Origin: Facilibium subflavum
GTDB lineage: Bacteria; Pseudomonadota; Gammaproteobacteria; Francisellales; Francisellaceae
Length of the DNA: 42,243 bases
NCBI RefSeq assembly: GCF_003574485.1
Contig: NZ_QLIT01000007.1
Span: 1 to 42,243 of the forward strand
Reading direction: 5' to 3'
Of this stretch, positions 25,596 through 34,484 are shown one piece after another (within the stretch, counting starts at the first letter, position 1; every line of letters begins with the position of its first letter). The translations under genes were made by a program, and so were the position numbers. The notes beneath the pieces were generated by a model. That model worked only from the letters and a program-made list of their open reading frames with translations. It was not told the DNA's origin and made no database searches.

Positions 25596-26042
25596 ATGGC
25601 AAGCATTCTTGTGGTTCACGGACCCAATTTAAACTTGTTGGGATTACGTGAAACTGACATATATGGCACTGCAACATTAGACAGCATTAATAAGAAGCTA
25701 GAATCAATGGCATACGAAAAGAAAATTGACTGTTTATTCTTTCAGTCTAACCATGAAGGACAGATCATCGATTATCTGCAGCAGCATAAAGATCACATCG
25801 ATTTTATTATTATAAACCCTGCAGCCTACACCCATACCAGTATTGCTATTCGAGATGCACTTTTAGCAGTCTCTATCCCATTTATTGAAACACATCTATC
25901 AAACCCGAGTAAACGTGAGCATTTTCGCCAGACATCATATTTTTCAGATATAGCTTATGGTATAATTTCGGGGTTTGGCGCAAAGAGTTATGAGTTAGCA
26001 ATGCTTGCAGGTATTGAGTATTGCCAGCATAACTGCGTATAA
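25596..26042 (+). CDS. aroQ: 3-dehydroquinate dehydratase, type II
   Basis: Catalyses the third step of the shikimate pathway by the trans-elimination (type II) mechanism. The 148-residue length is typical. PNLNLLG and the catalytic-loop GLRETDIYG (active Tyr) lie at the N-terminus, then FQSNHEGQIIDYL, NPAAYTHTSIAIRDA (active His), ETHLSNPSKREHFR and GFGAKSYELA. The ribosome-binding site AGGAG overlaps the end of apaH, seven bases between the two genes. AroQ ahead of accB-accC is a conserved gammaproteobacterial arrangement. Confidence 0.96.
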   Translation: MASILVVHGPNLNLLGLRETDIYGTATLDSINKKLESMAYEKKIDCLFFQSNHEGQIIDYLQQHKDHIDFIIINPAAYTHTSIAIRDALLAVSIPFIETHLSNPSKREHFRQTSYFSDIAYGIISGFGAKSYELAMLAGIEYCQHNCV

Positions 26043-26066
26043 ACAGAATAAAAACACAATGTCAAT

Positions 26067-26121
26067 AAAACCAATTTTAATATAATAAAACACAACAAAA
26101 CCGTGACATTTGGTTTTTTTT
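26067..26121 (+). terminator. Weak candidate terminator/attenuator between aroQ and accB
   Basis: AAAACC (26097-26102) can pair with GGTTTT (26112-26117), followed by a T-run to 26121. An upstream AAAACCAA (26067-26074) can compete for the same 3' arm as an 8-bp stem. The stems are AT-rich, so termination would be partial at best. The mutually exclusive pairing could be attenuator-like; that is inference. Confidence 0.3.
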
Positions 26122-26175
26122 ATAGTAAGAATTGCATGGAAATTAAAAACGAGAATATAAGGTTATAGTAACGCA

Positions 26176-26646
26176 ATGGATATTCAACAAATTGAAAAAC
26201 TAATCGCACTGATTGAAAAATCAAACGTTAATGAAATAGAAATTAAAGAAGGTGAAACATCTATTCGTATTACTGGCAATAAAGCTTATGCCAATGCGCC
26301 TGCAGCACAGCAAGTCTATCATACACCACCACAACAAGCCCCAGCACCTTCAGCGCCAGCCGATCAGGTACCAGTGCCTGCAGCACAACAAGAAGCAGAA
26401 TCACTCCCGCAAGGCCATGAAGTCAAATCACCAATGGTAGGTACTTTCTATCAGTCCCCTTCACCGGGTGCTGCGGCTTTTGTTACAGAGGGTCAAGCCG
26501 TGAAAGCGGGTGATACACTTTGCATTATTGAAGCCATGAAAATCATGAACCAGATTGAGGCTGAAAAGTCAGGAACAATTTTAAAAATCCTTGCCGAAGA
26601 TGGTACACCAGTTGAGTATGACCAGCCGCTTTTCATTATCGGTTAA
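26176..26646 (+). CDS. accB: Biotin carboxyl carrier protein of acetyl-CoA carboxylase
   Basis: Carries biotin between the carboxylase (AccC) and carboxyltransferase (AccA/AccD) in malonyl-CoA synthesis. The 156 residues have the N-terminal [16 protein letters not shown] helix, an Ala/Pro/Gln-rich linker (about 35-75) and the biotinyl domain with [14 protein letters not shown], in which K122 is biotinylated. The ATG has only a weak AAGG at 13 bases. It lies 21 bases before accC, the usual accBC operon, and 133 bases after aroQ, so it probably has its own promoter. Confidence 0.97.
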   Translation: MDIQQIEKLIALIEKSNVNEIEIKEGETSIRITGNKAYANAPAAQQVYHTPPQQAPAPSAPADQVPVPAAQQEAESLPQGHEVKSPMVGTFYQSPSPGAAAFVTEGQAVKAGDTLCIIEAMKIMNQIEAEKSGTILKILAEDGTPVEYDQPLFIIG

Positions 26647-26667
26647 CATTCCAAAGGTGGTATCACA

Positions 26668-28017
26668 ATGATAAAAAAAATACTTATTGCCAATCGAGGC
26701 GAAATTGGTTTACGCATTCTTCGCGCATGTCGAGAACTTGGCATTAGAACGGTTGCCGTACACTCCACTACTGACCGGGACTTGATGCACGTTAAACTTG
26801 CCGATGAAACCATTTGTATTGGTCCTGCTAATCCTGCACAAAGCTATTTAAATATCCCAGCTATCATTGCAGCAGCCGAAATTTCCGGCGCTGATGCGAT
26901 TCATCCAGGTTATGGCTTTTTATCAGAAAATGCAGATTTTGCAGAATCGGTCGAATCCAGTGGCTTTATTTTTATTGGTCCACGTGCAGAAAGCATTCGT
27001 GTGATGGGGGACAAGGTCTCTGCAATCCAGCATATGAAAAAAGCAGGTGTGCCGTGTGTACCAGGATCAAATGGCCCGATTAGCAGTAATCCGGATAAAA
27101 ATCTTGAAATGGCAGATAAAATTGGTTACCCAATTATGATCAAAGCCGCAGGTGGCGGTGGTGGCCGTGGCATGCGTGTAGTACGCAAACGCGAAGATCT
27201 GTTGCGTTTTATCGAGATGACACAATCTGAAGCAAAAATGGCCTTTAACAATGATATGGTGTATATGGAAAAATTCTTAGAGAACCCACGCCATATTGAG
27301 ATCCAGGTCTTTGGTGATGGACAGGGTAATGCCATACACTTATATGAACGTGATTGCTCAACACAACGTCGTCACCAAAAAGTGATTGAAGAGGCACCGG
27401 GCATTGGTTTAACAAATCAGCAACGTGATGAAATTGGCAAACGCTGTGTCGATGCGTGTAAATTGATGAAATACCGTGGTGCTGGTACTTTTGAATTTCT
27501 TTATGAAAATGGCGAATTTTATTTTATTGAAATGAATACGCGTATTCAGGTTGAGCATCCGGTTACTGAGGCGATTACGAATCTTGATTTGATTAAAGAG
27601 CAGATTCGGATTGCGTCAGGTGGCACACTAAGCTACACACAGGATGATGTGAAGATCAATGGCCACGCGATTGAATGCAGGATTAATGCTGAGGATCCGG
27701 TTAAGATGTTACCTTGTCCTGGTAAGATCGAGATTTACCATGCACCAGGCGGCCCTGGCGTTCGAGTAGATTCTCACATTTATTCACAATACTTTATTCC
27801 ACCTAACTATGATTCTATGATTGCCAAAGTCATCGTACATGCAAGATCACGTGAAATGGCGATTCAACGCATGCAAAGCGCCTTAGAGGAGATGATTATC
27901 GATGGAATTAAAACGAATATTCCTCTGCATCATCGTGTGCTTGCCGATAAGGAGTTTCAAAAAGGGCAAACCAATATCCACTATCTGGAAAAGCTGCTTG
28001 CTAAAGATAAACAGTAA
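26668..28017 (+). CDS. accC: Biotin carboxylase of acetyl-CoA carboxylase
   Basis: ATP-dependent carboxylation of biotin on AccB, the first step of fatty-acid synthesis. The 449 residues match E. coli AccC (449). Visible: [20 protein letters not shown] at the N-terminus, the ATP-grasp glycine loop [33 protein letters not shown], and [16 protein letters not shown] with catalytic Glu, Asn and Arg. The ATG follows an AAAGGTGG site (26652-26659). It ends 31 bases before prmA. Confidence 0.97.
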   Translation: MIKKILIANRGEIGLRILRACRELGIRTVAVHSTTDRDLMHVKLADETICIGPANPAQSYLNIPAIIAAAEISGADAIHPGYGFLSENADFAESVESSGFIFIGPRAESIRVMGDKVSAIQHMKKAGVPCVPGSNGPISSNPDKNLEMADKIGYPIMIKAAGGGGGRGMRVVRKREDLLRFIEMTQSEAKMAFNNDMVYMEKFLENPRHIEIQVFGDGQGNAIHLYERDCSTQRRHQKVIEEAPGIGLTNQQRDEIGKRCVDACKLMKYRGAGTFEFLYENGEFYFIEMNTRIQVEHPVTEAITNLDLIKEQIRIASGGTLSYTQDDVKINGHAIECRINAEDPVKMLPCPGKIEIYHAPGGPGVRVDSHIYSQYFIPPNYDSMIAKVIVHARSREMAIQRMQSALEEMIIDGIKTNIPLHHRVLADKEFQKGQTNIHYLEKLLAKDKQ

Positions 28018-28048
28018 ACAAAAAAATAACAAAGAGCTTTAATATATT

Positions 28049-28936
28049 ATGCTATGGCATGAAATCTCAGTCACCTGTAACCAGCAAAACCTTGAGGCGA
28101 TAGAAGCGCTACTGCTTCAGCTTGGTGCTTGCTCTATCAGCTACCAAGATGCAAAAGATCAACCGATACTTGAGCCTCAACCAGGGGAAAACCCACTTTG
28201 GGATGAAATAGTATTAGTTGGTCTTTTTACTGAAGAGCATGAGCTCCAAGTGATTGGTAACCAGGTATTAAAAACATTTGATTACTTAAAAAATGATGCT
28301 ATCAAACTAAAAAGCTTTGCAGATAAAGAATGGACTCGCCAATGGATGCAGGATTTTAAACCGATGACATTTGGCAAACGCCTGATCATATGCCCAAGCT
28401 GGCAGGAAAATAGCGTCACAACTTCAAACAAAACCAAGCTCTTACTTGACCCAGGGCTTGCCTTTGGCACAGGCACACACCCCACAACCGCACTTTGCTT
28501 AAACTGGCTGGATGAAAATATCACCACAAGCCAAAGTGTGATTGATTATGGCTGCGGATCAGGCATTCTAGCAATTGCTGCCAAGAAGCTTGGTGCACAG
28601 GAAGTTATCGCCATTGACAATGATCCTCAAGCCATTATGGCATCCAAAGACAACGCCATAAAAAATAACATCACCAATGGGTTTACAGCGTATCTTAGCA
28701 ATGAAATACCGATACTGCCCCAGGTTGACATTGTCATTGCAAATATCCTGGCAGGTATTTTAATTGACTTATCCCACCAGATCACCGCATTGGTAAAACC
28801 AGGTGGGAAACTTGCTTTATCAGGTATCCTGCATGATCAGGTTGATGCAGTACTTACAGCCTATCGAAATGATTTTGATTTCGCTTCACCAATAATCAAA
28901 GAGGATTGGGCACTTCTTAGTGGCACTAAGAAATGA
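28049..28936 (+). CDS. prmA: Ribosomal protein L11 methyltransferase
   Basis: SAM-dependent methylation of ribosomal protein L11. The 295 residues have the L11-binding N-terminal domain (WHEISVTCNQQNLEAIEALL) and the methyltransferase domain with DPGLAFGTGTHPTT, DYGCGSGILAIAA and VIANILAGIL. The length matches E. coli PrmA (293). The stop overlaps the dusB start by four bases (ATGA). E. coli has yhdT and panF between accC and prmA; both are missing here. Confidence 0.95.
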   Translation: MLWHEISVTCNQQNLEAIEALLLQLGACSISYQDAKDQPILEPQPGENPLWDEIVLVGLFTEEHELQVIGNQVLKTFDYLKNDAIKLKSFADKEWTRQWMQDFKPMTFGKRLIICPSWQENSVTTSNKTKLLLDPGLAFGTGTHPTTALCLNWLDENITTSQSVIDYGCGSGILAIAAKKLGAQEVIAIDNDPQAIMASKDNAIKNNITNGFTAYLSNEIPILPQVDIVIANILAGILIDLSHQITALVKPGGKLALSGILHDQVDAVLTAYRNDFDFASPIIKEDWALLSGTKK

Positions 28937-29904
28937 TCCAAATTGGCCAATTCCAATCAGATAATATCCTATTTCTTGCCCCTATGGCTGGCGTTACCGA
29001 TCTGCCATTTCGAAAGCTTTGCAAAAGTTTTGGTGCAGGCTGGGTAGTCTCGGAGATGGTGTGGTCACAAAAACATCTATATGAAACCACGAAAACACAG
29101 CGTAGAATCGACCACAGTGACGAAGCTTCCCCAAAAATTGTTCAAATCGCCGGCAGCGATCCACTGATGCTCGCAGAATCTGCACAATTAAATGTGCAAA
29201 AAGGCGCACAAATCATCGATATCAACATGGGATGTCCCGCTAAAAAAGTATGCAATAAATTAGCAGGCTCAGCCTTGATGCAGAATGAAAAGCTTGTAGA
29301 AAAAATCCTGCACTTAACTGTCAAGGCAGTCAATGTCCCTGTAACATTAAAGATTCGTACTGGTTGGGATAATGATCACAAAAATGCCTTAAGTATTGCA
29401 AAAATTGCTGAGGATTCAGGCATTCAACTGTTGACTATTCACGGGCGAACACGTCAGCAAAAGTATACCGGCCATGCTGAGTTTGATACAATCGCACACA
29501 TCAAGCAAAACATCAACATCCCCGTTATAGCCAATGGCGATATCACAACGCCACAAAAGGCCAAAGAAGTGCTTGATTATACCAAGGCAGATGGCCTCAT
29601 GATTGGTCGTGGCGCTCACGGTAATCCCTGGATCTTCAAACAGATTAATGATTTTTTAACAAAAGGTTCTTATCAGAAAACCCATTGCTTTACACAACAA
29701 AAATCCGCTATTATTTCGCACATCAAAGCCATGCATGCATTTTATGGTGATTATATGGGCATACGTTTTACTCGAAAACACATCGGCTGGTATTTTGAAT
29801 ATTTTAAAATACCAAAGCACTTCAGGCAGGAATTCAATAAAATTGATTGCCCACAAGAACAGCTTCAATATATCAGCCACTGCCCAACAAACACCTACCT
29901 ATAA
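28933..29904 (+). CDS. dusB: tRNA-dihydrouridine synthase B
   Basis: FMN-dependent reduction of uridine to dihydrouridine in tRNA, probably at U17 as for E. coli DusB. The 323 residues show APMAGVTDLPFRKLC, DINMGCPAKKVCNK with the catalytic Cys, VTLKIRTGWD, TIHGRTRQQKY, VIANGDI and IGRGAHGNPWIF. The order prmA-dusB is conserved in gammaproteobacteria, where fis normally follows. Here dusB ends five bases from the convergent acs stop, with no fis and no terminator between them. Confidence 0.95.
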   Translation: MIQIGQFQSDNILFLAPMAGVTDLPFRKLCKSFGAGWVVSEMVWSQKHLYETTKTQRRIDHSDEASPKIVQIAGSDPLMLAESAQLNVQKGAQIIDINMGCPAKKVCNKLAGSALMQNEKLVEKILHLTVKAVNVPVTLKIRTGWDNDHKNALSIAKIAEDSGIQLLTIHGRTRQQKYTGHAEFDTIAHIKQNINIPVIANGDITTPQKAKEVLDYTKADGLMIGRGAHGNPWIFKQINDFLTKGSYQKTHCFTQQKSAIISHIKAMHAFYGDYMGIRFTRKHIGWYFEYFKIPKHFRQEFNKIDCPQEQLQYISHCPTNTYL

Positions 29905-29909
29905 ATGCT

Positions 29910-31823
29910 TTACTCTGCTGTTTGTTTTTTACGGTAATCTATCCTGTTTTGCAAAAGACTCTTAACACACTCAGGATCAGACAAAGTCGAGATATCACCA
30001 ATTTGATCTTCTTCAAAGTGCGCAATTTTTCTTAAGATACGGCGCATAATCTTACCTGAGCGCGTTTTAGGCAATTCTGGCGCCCACTGAATGACCTTGA
30101 TCGTTGCAATTGGGCCGTAAGTTTTTCTTACCCAGGCAATGATATCTTTCTTTAATGCTTCTGATGGTGTGGCTTTTTTCTCCAACGTAATATAAGCATA
30201 AATCACTTCACCTTTGATATTATCTGGAACACCAATCACAGCCGTTTCAGCAACCGCTTCATGTGAATCAAGAACGCTTTCAATTTCAGCCGTACCGATT
30301 CTATGCCCTGCTATGCTGATAATATCATCCAAGCGCCCTGATATCCAAATATCACCATCCTTATCACGATAAGCACCATCTCCAGGAAAATAATAACCAG
30401 GATAGACATTAAAATAGGTTTCCATATAGCGCTCATGATCCCCCCAAAGTGTTCGCATCATTCCAGGCCAGGGTTTTTTAATAACCAAAGCACCATAATC
30501 ATGTGCAGATAGTGCTCCTTTTGTTTCCTCAGCTGTATTTTTATCTAAAATTTCTGCCTTAATACCTAAAAAAGGCGTCATCGCACAACCTGGTTTTTGC
30601 GGATGATTATAAGCTGGTGATATCATGATCCCACCAGTTTCCGTCTGCCACCACGTATCAACCACAGCGCATTTCTTTTGACCAACAACATCATGATACC
30701 AATGCCAAGCTTCTTTATTAATCGGCTCACCGACTGTGCCCAGAATTCTTAAAGAGTCACGTCTTGTCTGGCCAAGCACGGCATCATCGCCTTGTGCTTG
30801 CAAAGCACGGATTGCCGTTGGCGCTGTATAAAAGACGCTGACCTGGTATTTATCTACAATATCAAAAAATCGCGATGGCGAAGGATAACTTGGCACACCT
30901 TCAAAAATAATTGATGTTGTTGCATTAGATAAGGGACCATAAACGACATAGGAATGGCCAGTAATCCAGCCAACATCAGCTGTGCACCAGTATATATCAT
31001 CTTTTTGAATATCAAAAATTTCTTTATGGGTTAATGAGGCATAAACCAGATAACCTCCTGTTGTATGTACAACGCCTTTAGGTTTGCCGGTAGAGCCTGA
31101 AGTATAAAGAATAAATAATGGATCTTCTGCATTCATTGGCTCAACAGGACAGTAATCATCAACCTCTTTTACCAGCTGTTGATATAAAACATCTTTATCT
31201 TCATTAAGGCTAACCTTATTTTTTGCATGCTCAATTACCAGTACTTTTTCGACACTTGGGCAATTTTTTACTGCTTGATCAACGTTATCCTTTAAAGGAA
31301 CTACTTTACCACCTCGAAAACCACCATCTGCAGTAATAATAAACTTTGACCTGGCATCATTAACGCGATCCTGGATAGATACAGGAGAAAACCCACCAAA
31401 AATTAACGAATGTATTGCACCAATCCTCGCACAAGCAAGCATAGCAACAGGTGCGGCAACAATCATAGGCAAATAAATACAAACGACATCGCCTTTTTTA
31501 ACGCCTATCTTTTTAAGGACATTCGCAAACTGATTGACTTCCTGATATAACGCTTGAAAGCTTACTTTTCTTTGACTGTGAGGGTCATCACCTTCCCAAA
31601 TCAATGCTGTTTTATCTGCATGTTGTTTAAGATGTCGATCAACACAGTTATAACAGGCATTTAATTGTCCTTCTTCAAACCATTTCACATTACCAGATGT
31701 GAAATTACCACTGGTTACGCTCTGCCAAGGTTTAATCCATGCTATTCTTTTTGCCTCTTTCGCCCAAAAACTTTCTAAATCTTTTTCTACCGCTACTTTC
31801 CTATCCAACCAATCTTGTTGCAT
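29910..31823 (-). CDS. acs: Acetyl-coenzyme A synthetase (AMP-forming)
   Basis: Activates acetate to acetyl-CoA through acetyl-AMP. The 637 residues belong to the ANL superfamily: the P-loop-like YTSGSTGKPKGVVHTTGGYL, DTWWQTETGG, WISGRLDDIISIAGHRIGTA, and the C-terminal RSGKIMRRILRKIA, whose Lys is catalytic and the site of regulatory acetylation in well-studied Acs proteins. The ATG follows GAGGAG at six bases. It is divergent from a D-threonine-aldolase-like gene across 312 bp and convergent with dusB. It offers acetyl-CoA from acetate beside the PDH operon at the other end of the window. Confidence 0.95.
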   Translation of the reverse strand: MQQDWLDRKVAVEKDLESFWAKEAKRIAWIKPWQSVTSGNFTSGNVKWFEEGQLNACYNCVDRHLKQHADKTALIWEGDDPHSQRKVSFQALYQEVNQFANVLKKIGVKKGDVVCIYLPMIVAAPVAMLACARIGAIHSLIFGGFSPVSIQDRVNDARSKFIITADGGFRGGKVVPLKDNVDQAVKNCPSVEKVLVIEHAKNKVSLNEDKDVLYQQLVKEVDDYCPVEPMNAEDPLFILYTSGSTGKPKGVVHTTGGYLVYASLTHKEIFDIQKDDIYWCTADVGWITGHSYVVYGPLSNATTSIIFEGVPSYPSPSRFFDIVDKYQVSVFYTAPTAIRALQAQGDDAVLGQTRRDSLRILGTVGEPINKEAWHWYHDVVGQKKCAVVDTWWQTETGGIMISPAYNHPQKPGCAMTPFLGIKAEILDKNTAEETKGALSAHDYGALVIKKPWPGMMRTLWGDHERYMETYFNVYPGYYFPGDGAYRDKDGDIWISGRLDDIISIAGHRIGTAEIESVLDSHEAVAETAVIGVPDNIKGEVIYAYITLEKKATPSEALKKDIIAWVRKTYGPIATIKVIQWAPELPKTRSGKIMRRILRKIAHFEEDQIGDISTLSDPECVKSLLQNRIDYRKKQTAE

Positions 31824-32019
31824 TCATATCTCCTCAACTTGTAATTCTTATACTCTATGATCAACACACTAATTAACTTTCACGTTCCCTGTTTAGACAT
31901 CAAGCATAAGCAAAACACACGCTACATTGAACAATTCATTTGCCCTTTTATTAAGTTCAGCCTATCAAATTTTCAATAGGGAAACCAGCATCAAAATAGC
32001 ATAAAAGTAAAAAATTTAC

Positions 32020-32037
32020 CTACGTATATATACGTAG
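32020..32037. promoter_or_regulatory. Perfect 18-bp palindrome, likely operator
   Basis: CTACGTATATATACGTAG is a perfect palindrome with TACGTA repeated in each half. It sits in the divergent acs/D-threonine-aldolase gap, 34 bases upstream of the candidate aldolase -35 box. The symmetry and position suggest a dimeric regulator site; the regulator is unknown. Confidence 0.45.
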
Positions 32038-32070
32038 ATAAACTTATTCCTTATCACCGGATAGAATGAT

Positions 32071-32099
32071 TTCTCATCTATCATAAACTCTTATATAAT
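32071..32099 (+). promoter_or_regulatory. Candidate promoter of the D-threonine-aldolase-like gene
   Basis: TTCTCA (32071-32076, four of six to consensus), a 17-base spacer and a perfect TATAAT (32094-32099). Transcription would begin near 32106, giving a leader of about 30 bases. Confidence 0.45.
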
Positions 32100-32135
32100 T
32101 GAATGCCTTATATCACACTTTAATGAGCAACCTGT

Positions 32136-33227
32136 ATGATTGGACGACATAAATTTCAACTCGACACGCCCTGTCTTGTCATTGATAAAGACAAGTTAAT
32201 GCACAACCTTAAAACCATGCAACATTTTGCCAGCCAGTATGATAAAAATGTCAGACCACATGCAAAAACACATAAGTGTTCAAAACTTGCGGCACTTCAG
32301 CTTGAATCTGGGGCTTGCGGTATCTGTGTGACTAAAGTCAGCGAAGCACTTGAGTTAGCAAAAAATAATATTTGCGGTATTCTTATTACTTCACCGATTG
32401 TCACAGATTACAAGCTTTCACAATTACAAAAAGTAGTTGATTTAGCCCCTGATACCATGGTTGTCTGCGACCAGCTTAAAAATCTTGAACAGCTTAATGC
32501 GTTAGCCCAAATGACACGATCTAGAAATATTGACGTTATCATTGATATTGATGCCGGCATTGGCCGCACAGGCACTGACTTTGAATCTGCTTTTGATCTG
32601 GCTAGTTCTGCTTATAACATGCCTTTTATTACGCTTAAAGGTATTCAATGTTATGCTGGACACTTCCAACATATCACAGACAAAGATGAAAGAGCTAACG
32701 CCTCAAAGGCACTGTTGCAAAAGGCCGCATCGATTAAGCATCGTCTTGAAAAAATGCTTGGCATCTCACTGATTCAAACAGGCTCTGGTACTGGCACTTA
32801 TGAAATTGATTGCCAGATCGATGGTGTAACTGAAATCCAACCTGGCTCTTATACTGTAATGGATAAGGAATATCTTGATATTGATTATACAAGCGCGCAT
32901 TTTTTACCTGCAATGACGATGCTTAGTACGGTAATAAGTGCAAATCATCAAGAGCATGTAACCGTTGATGCGGGTCTTAAAGCATTATATAAAGATCCAA
33001 CAAAACCAAAAATAATCAGCCATAATGAGCTTTATTATGATTGGGACTATTTTGGCGATGAGCACGGGAAGCTCACAGGTACAAACCTGCCACAAAACGG
33101 TGATGTCATTGAAATGATTGTGCCACATTGTGACCCAACAATTAATTTATTTGATCATTTTTACATCACCGAAAACGATATCGTTGTTGATATATGGCTA
33201 ATAGATTTGCGTGGAAAAAGTCAGTAA
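32136..33227 (+). CDS. D-threonine aldolase-type, PLP-dependent fold-III enzyme
   Basis: Proteins of this type (alanine-racemase-like N-domain plus a metal-binding C-domain) cleave D-threonine or related D-3-hydroxyamino acids to glycine and an aldehyde, or dehydrate D-serine. In 363 residues: TPCLVIDKDKL, RPHAKTHK in which K44 should bind PLP, DIDAGIGRTG, YAGHFQHI, TGSGTGTYE, and the metal site PHCDPTINLFD with H331 and D333. The complete set suggests an active enzyme; the exact substrate cannot be read from sequence. It has its own promoter and ends two bases from the ftsZ stop (convergent). It may take part in D-amino-acid use, but no functional link to the division genes is implied. Confidence 0.8.
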   Translation: MIGRHKFQLDTPCLVIDKDKLMHNLKTMQHFASQYDKNVRPHAKTHKCSKLAALQLESGACGICVTKVSEALELAKNNICGILITSPIVTDYKLSQLQKVVDLAPDTMVVCDQLKNLEQLNALAQMTRSRNIDVIIDIDAGIGRTGTDFESAFDLASSAYNMPFITLKGIQCYAGHFQHITDKDERANASKALLQKAASIKHRLEKMLGISLIQTGSGTGTYEIDCQIDGVTEIQPGSYTVMDKEYLDIDYTSAHFLPAMTMLSTVISANHQEHVTVDAGLKALYKDPTKPKIISHNELYYDWDYFGDEHGKLTGTNLPQNGDVIEMIVPHCDPTINLFDHFYITENDIVVDIWLIDLRGKSQ

Positions 33228-33229
33228 AA

Positions 33230-34441
33230 TTAATCTGCTTTACGACGTAAGAACGTTGGAATATCCAGGTATTCCTCTTCATTTTTAGATGACTGTGGTT
33301 TTGAATCATTCTCCTGGTTATTCCCTTCAGCTGGCGCTTGACGCTTTAGAATACTTGCTGTATTAACAACACCAGCATCTGCTGTTTTTTGCTGTTGCGT
33401 ACCGCGTGAAAATGACACCGTTTGTCTAGCATAGTGATTTGAGCGATCTGCTGCAACCCCGCGACTGATAAGTGTTGTTTTATCATCCGTCGCCAAACCG
33501 GTTACAACAATGGTAACACGTAATTCATCTGACATATCAGGATCAATTACCGTTCCTACAACCACTGTTGCTTGATCTGATGTAAAGGCTTTGATCACAT
33601 CACCAACTTCTTCAAATTCACCAATTGACATATCCATACCAGCGGTAATATTGACAAGAACACCCTTAGCACCTGCAAGATTTACATCTTCTAATAGCGG
33701 GCTTGCCACGGCTGCTTCTGCTGCTTCACGTGCACGATTCTCACCTGTCGCTGTCGCTGTTCCCATCATTGCAACACCCATCGCTGACATCACAGTTCTC
33801 ACGTCAGCAAAGTCAACGTTAATAAGTCCTGGGCGTGTGATAAGCTCTGCAATGCCTTGAACCGCACCTTGAAGCACACCATTTGCTGCTTTGAAAGCAT
33901 CTAATAAACTGATATTCTTGCCCAAAACGCTTAATAATTTTGCATTTGGAATCGTAATAAGCGAGTCAACGCTTTGTGATAATTCACTAATACCATATTC
34001 TGCCAGCTGCATTCTACGGCGGCCTTCAAATGGGAACGGTTTTGTTACAACCGCAACGGTTAAAATACCCATTTCTTTGGCAACTTCGGCAATAACAGGT
34101 GCTGCACCAGTACCGGTTCCGCCACCCATACCTGCGGTAATAAAGACCATGTCAGAGCCTTCTAGCGCTTGTTGAATTCGTGCTCTGTCTTCTTGTGCTG
34201 CACGCTTACCCACTTCAGGGTTTGCTCCCGCACCTAAACCTTTTGTTAATTCACCACCAATCTGAATAACACTTCGTGCACTTGAGTTTTTCAGCGCTTG
34301 AGAATCCGTATTTGCACAAATAAACTCAACGCCTTCAATACTTTGTTGTAACATGTGTTCAACGGCATTACCGCCACCACCACCAACACCAATTACTTTA
34401 ATCACTGCATTATCAGTTAGTGATTCTGAAATATCAAACAT
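33230..34441 (-). CDS. ftsZ: Cell division GTPase FtsZ
   Basis: Tubulin-like GTPase that forms the Z-ring. In 403 residues: [17 protein letters not shown] at the N-terminus, the tubulin signature [10 protein letters not shown], the catalytic T7 loop NVDFADV, then a variable linker (about 320-385, Gln/Asn-rich) and the C-terminal [12 protein letters not shown] peptide that binds FtsA and ZipA. It follows ftsA by 43 bases. In many gammaproteobacteria lpxC comes next; here the following gene is a convergent D-threonine-aldolase-type gene only two bases away, with no terminator visible in between. Confidence 0.97.
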   Translation of the reverse strand: MFDISESLTDNAVIKVIGVGGGGGNAVEHMLQQSIEGVEFICANTDSQALKNSSARSVIQIGGELTKGLGAGANPEVGKRAAQEDRARIQQALEGSDMVFITAGMGGGTGTGAAPVIAEVAKEMGILTVAVVTKPFPFEGRRRMQLAEYGISELSQSVDSLITIPNAKLLSVLGKNISLLDAFKAANGVLQGAVQGIAELITRPGLINVDFADVRTVMSAMGVAMMGTATATGENRAREAAEAAVASPLLEDVNLAGAKGVLVNITAGMDMSIGEFEEVGDVIKAFTSDQATVVVGTVIDPDMSDELRVTIVVTGLATDDKTTLISRGVAADRSNHYARQTVSFSRGTQQQKTADAGVVNTASILKRQAPAEGNNQENDSKPQSSKNEEEYLDIPTFLRRKAD

Positions 34442-34484
34442 CTATTACTCCTTTTACTTTATGATCTAAATACAATGCTTTTAA

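Larger units (their letters stand above)
31824..32135. other. 312-bp divergent regulatory region between acs and the D-threonine aldolase gene
   Basis: No gene. It holds the acs leader with a strong GAGGAG site, a perfect 18-bp palindrome (32020-32037) and a candidate plus-strand promoter (32071-32099). For acs, TTGAAA followed after 17 bases by TAATAA on the minus strand (about 31947-31975) is a possible but weak promoter. Confidence 0.45.
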
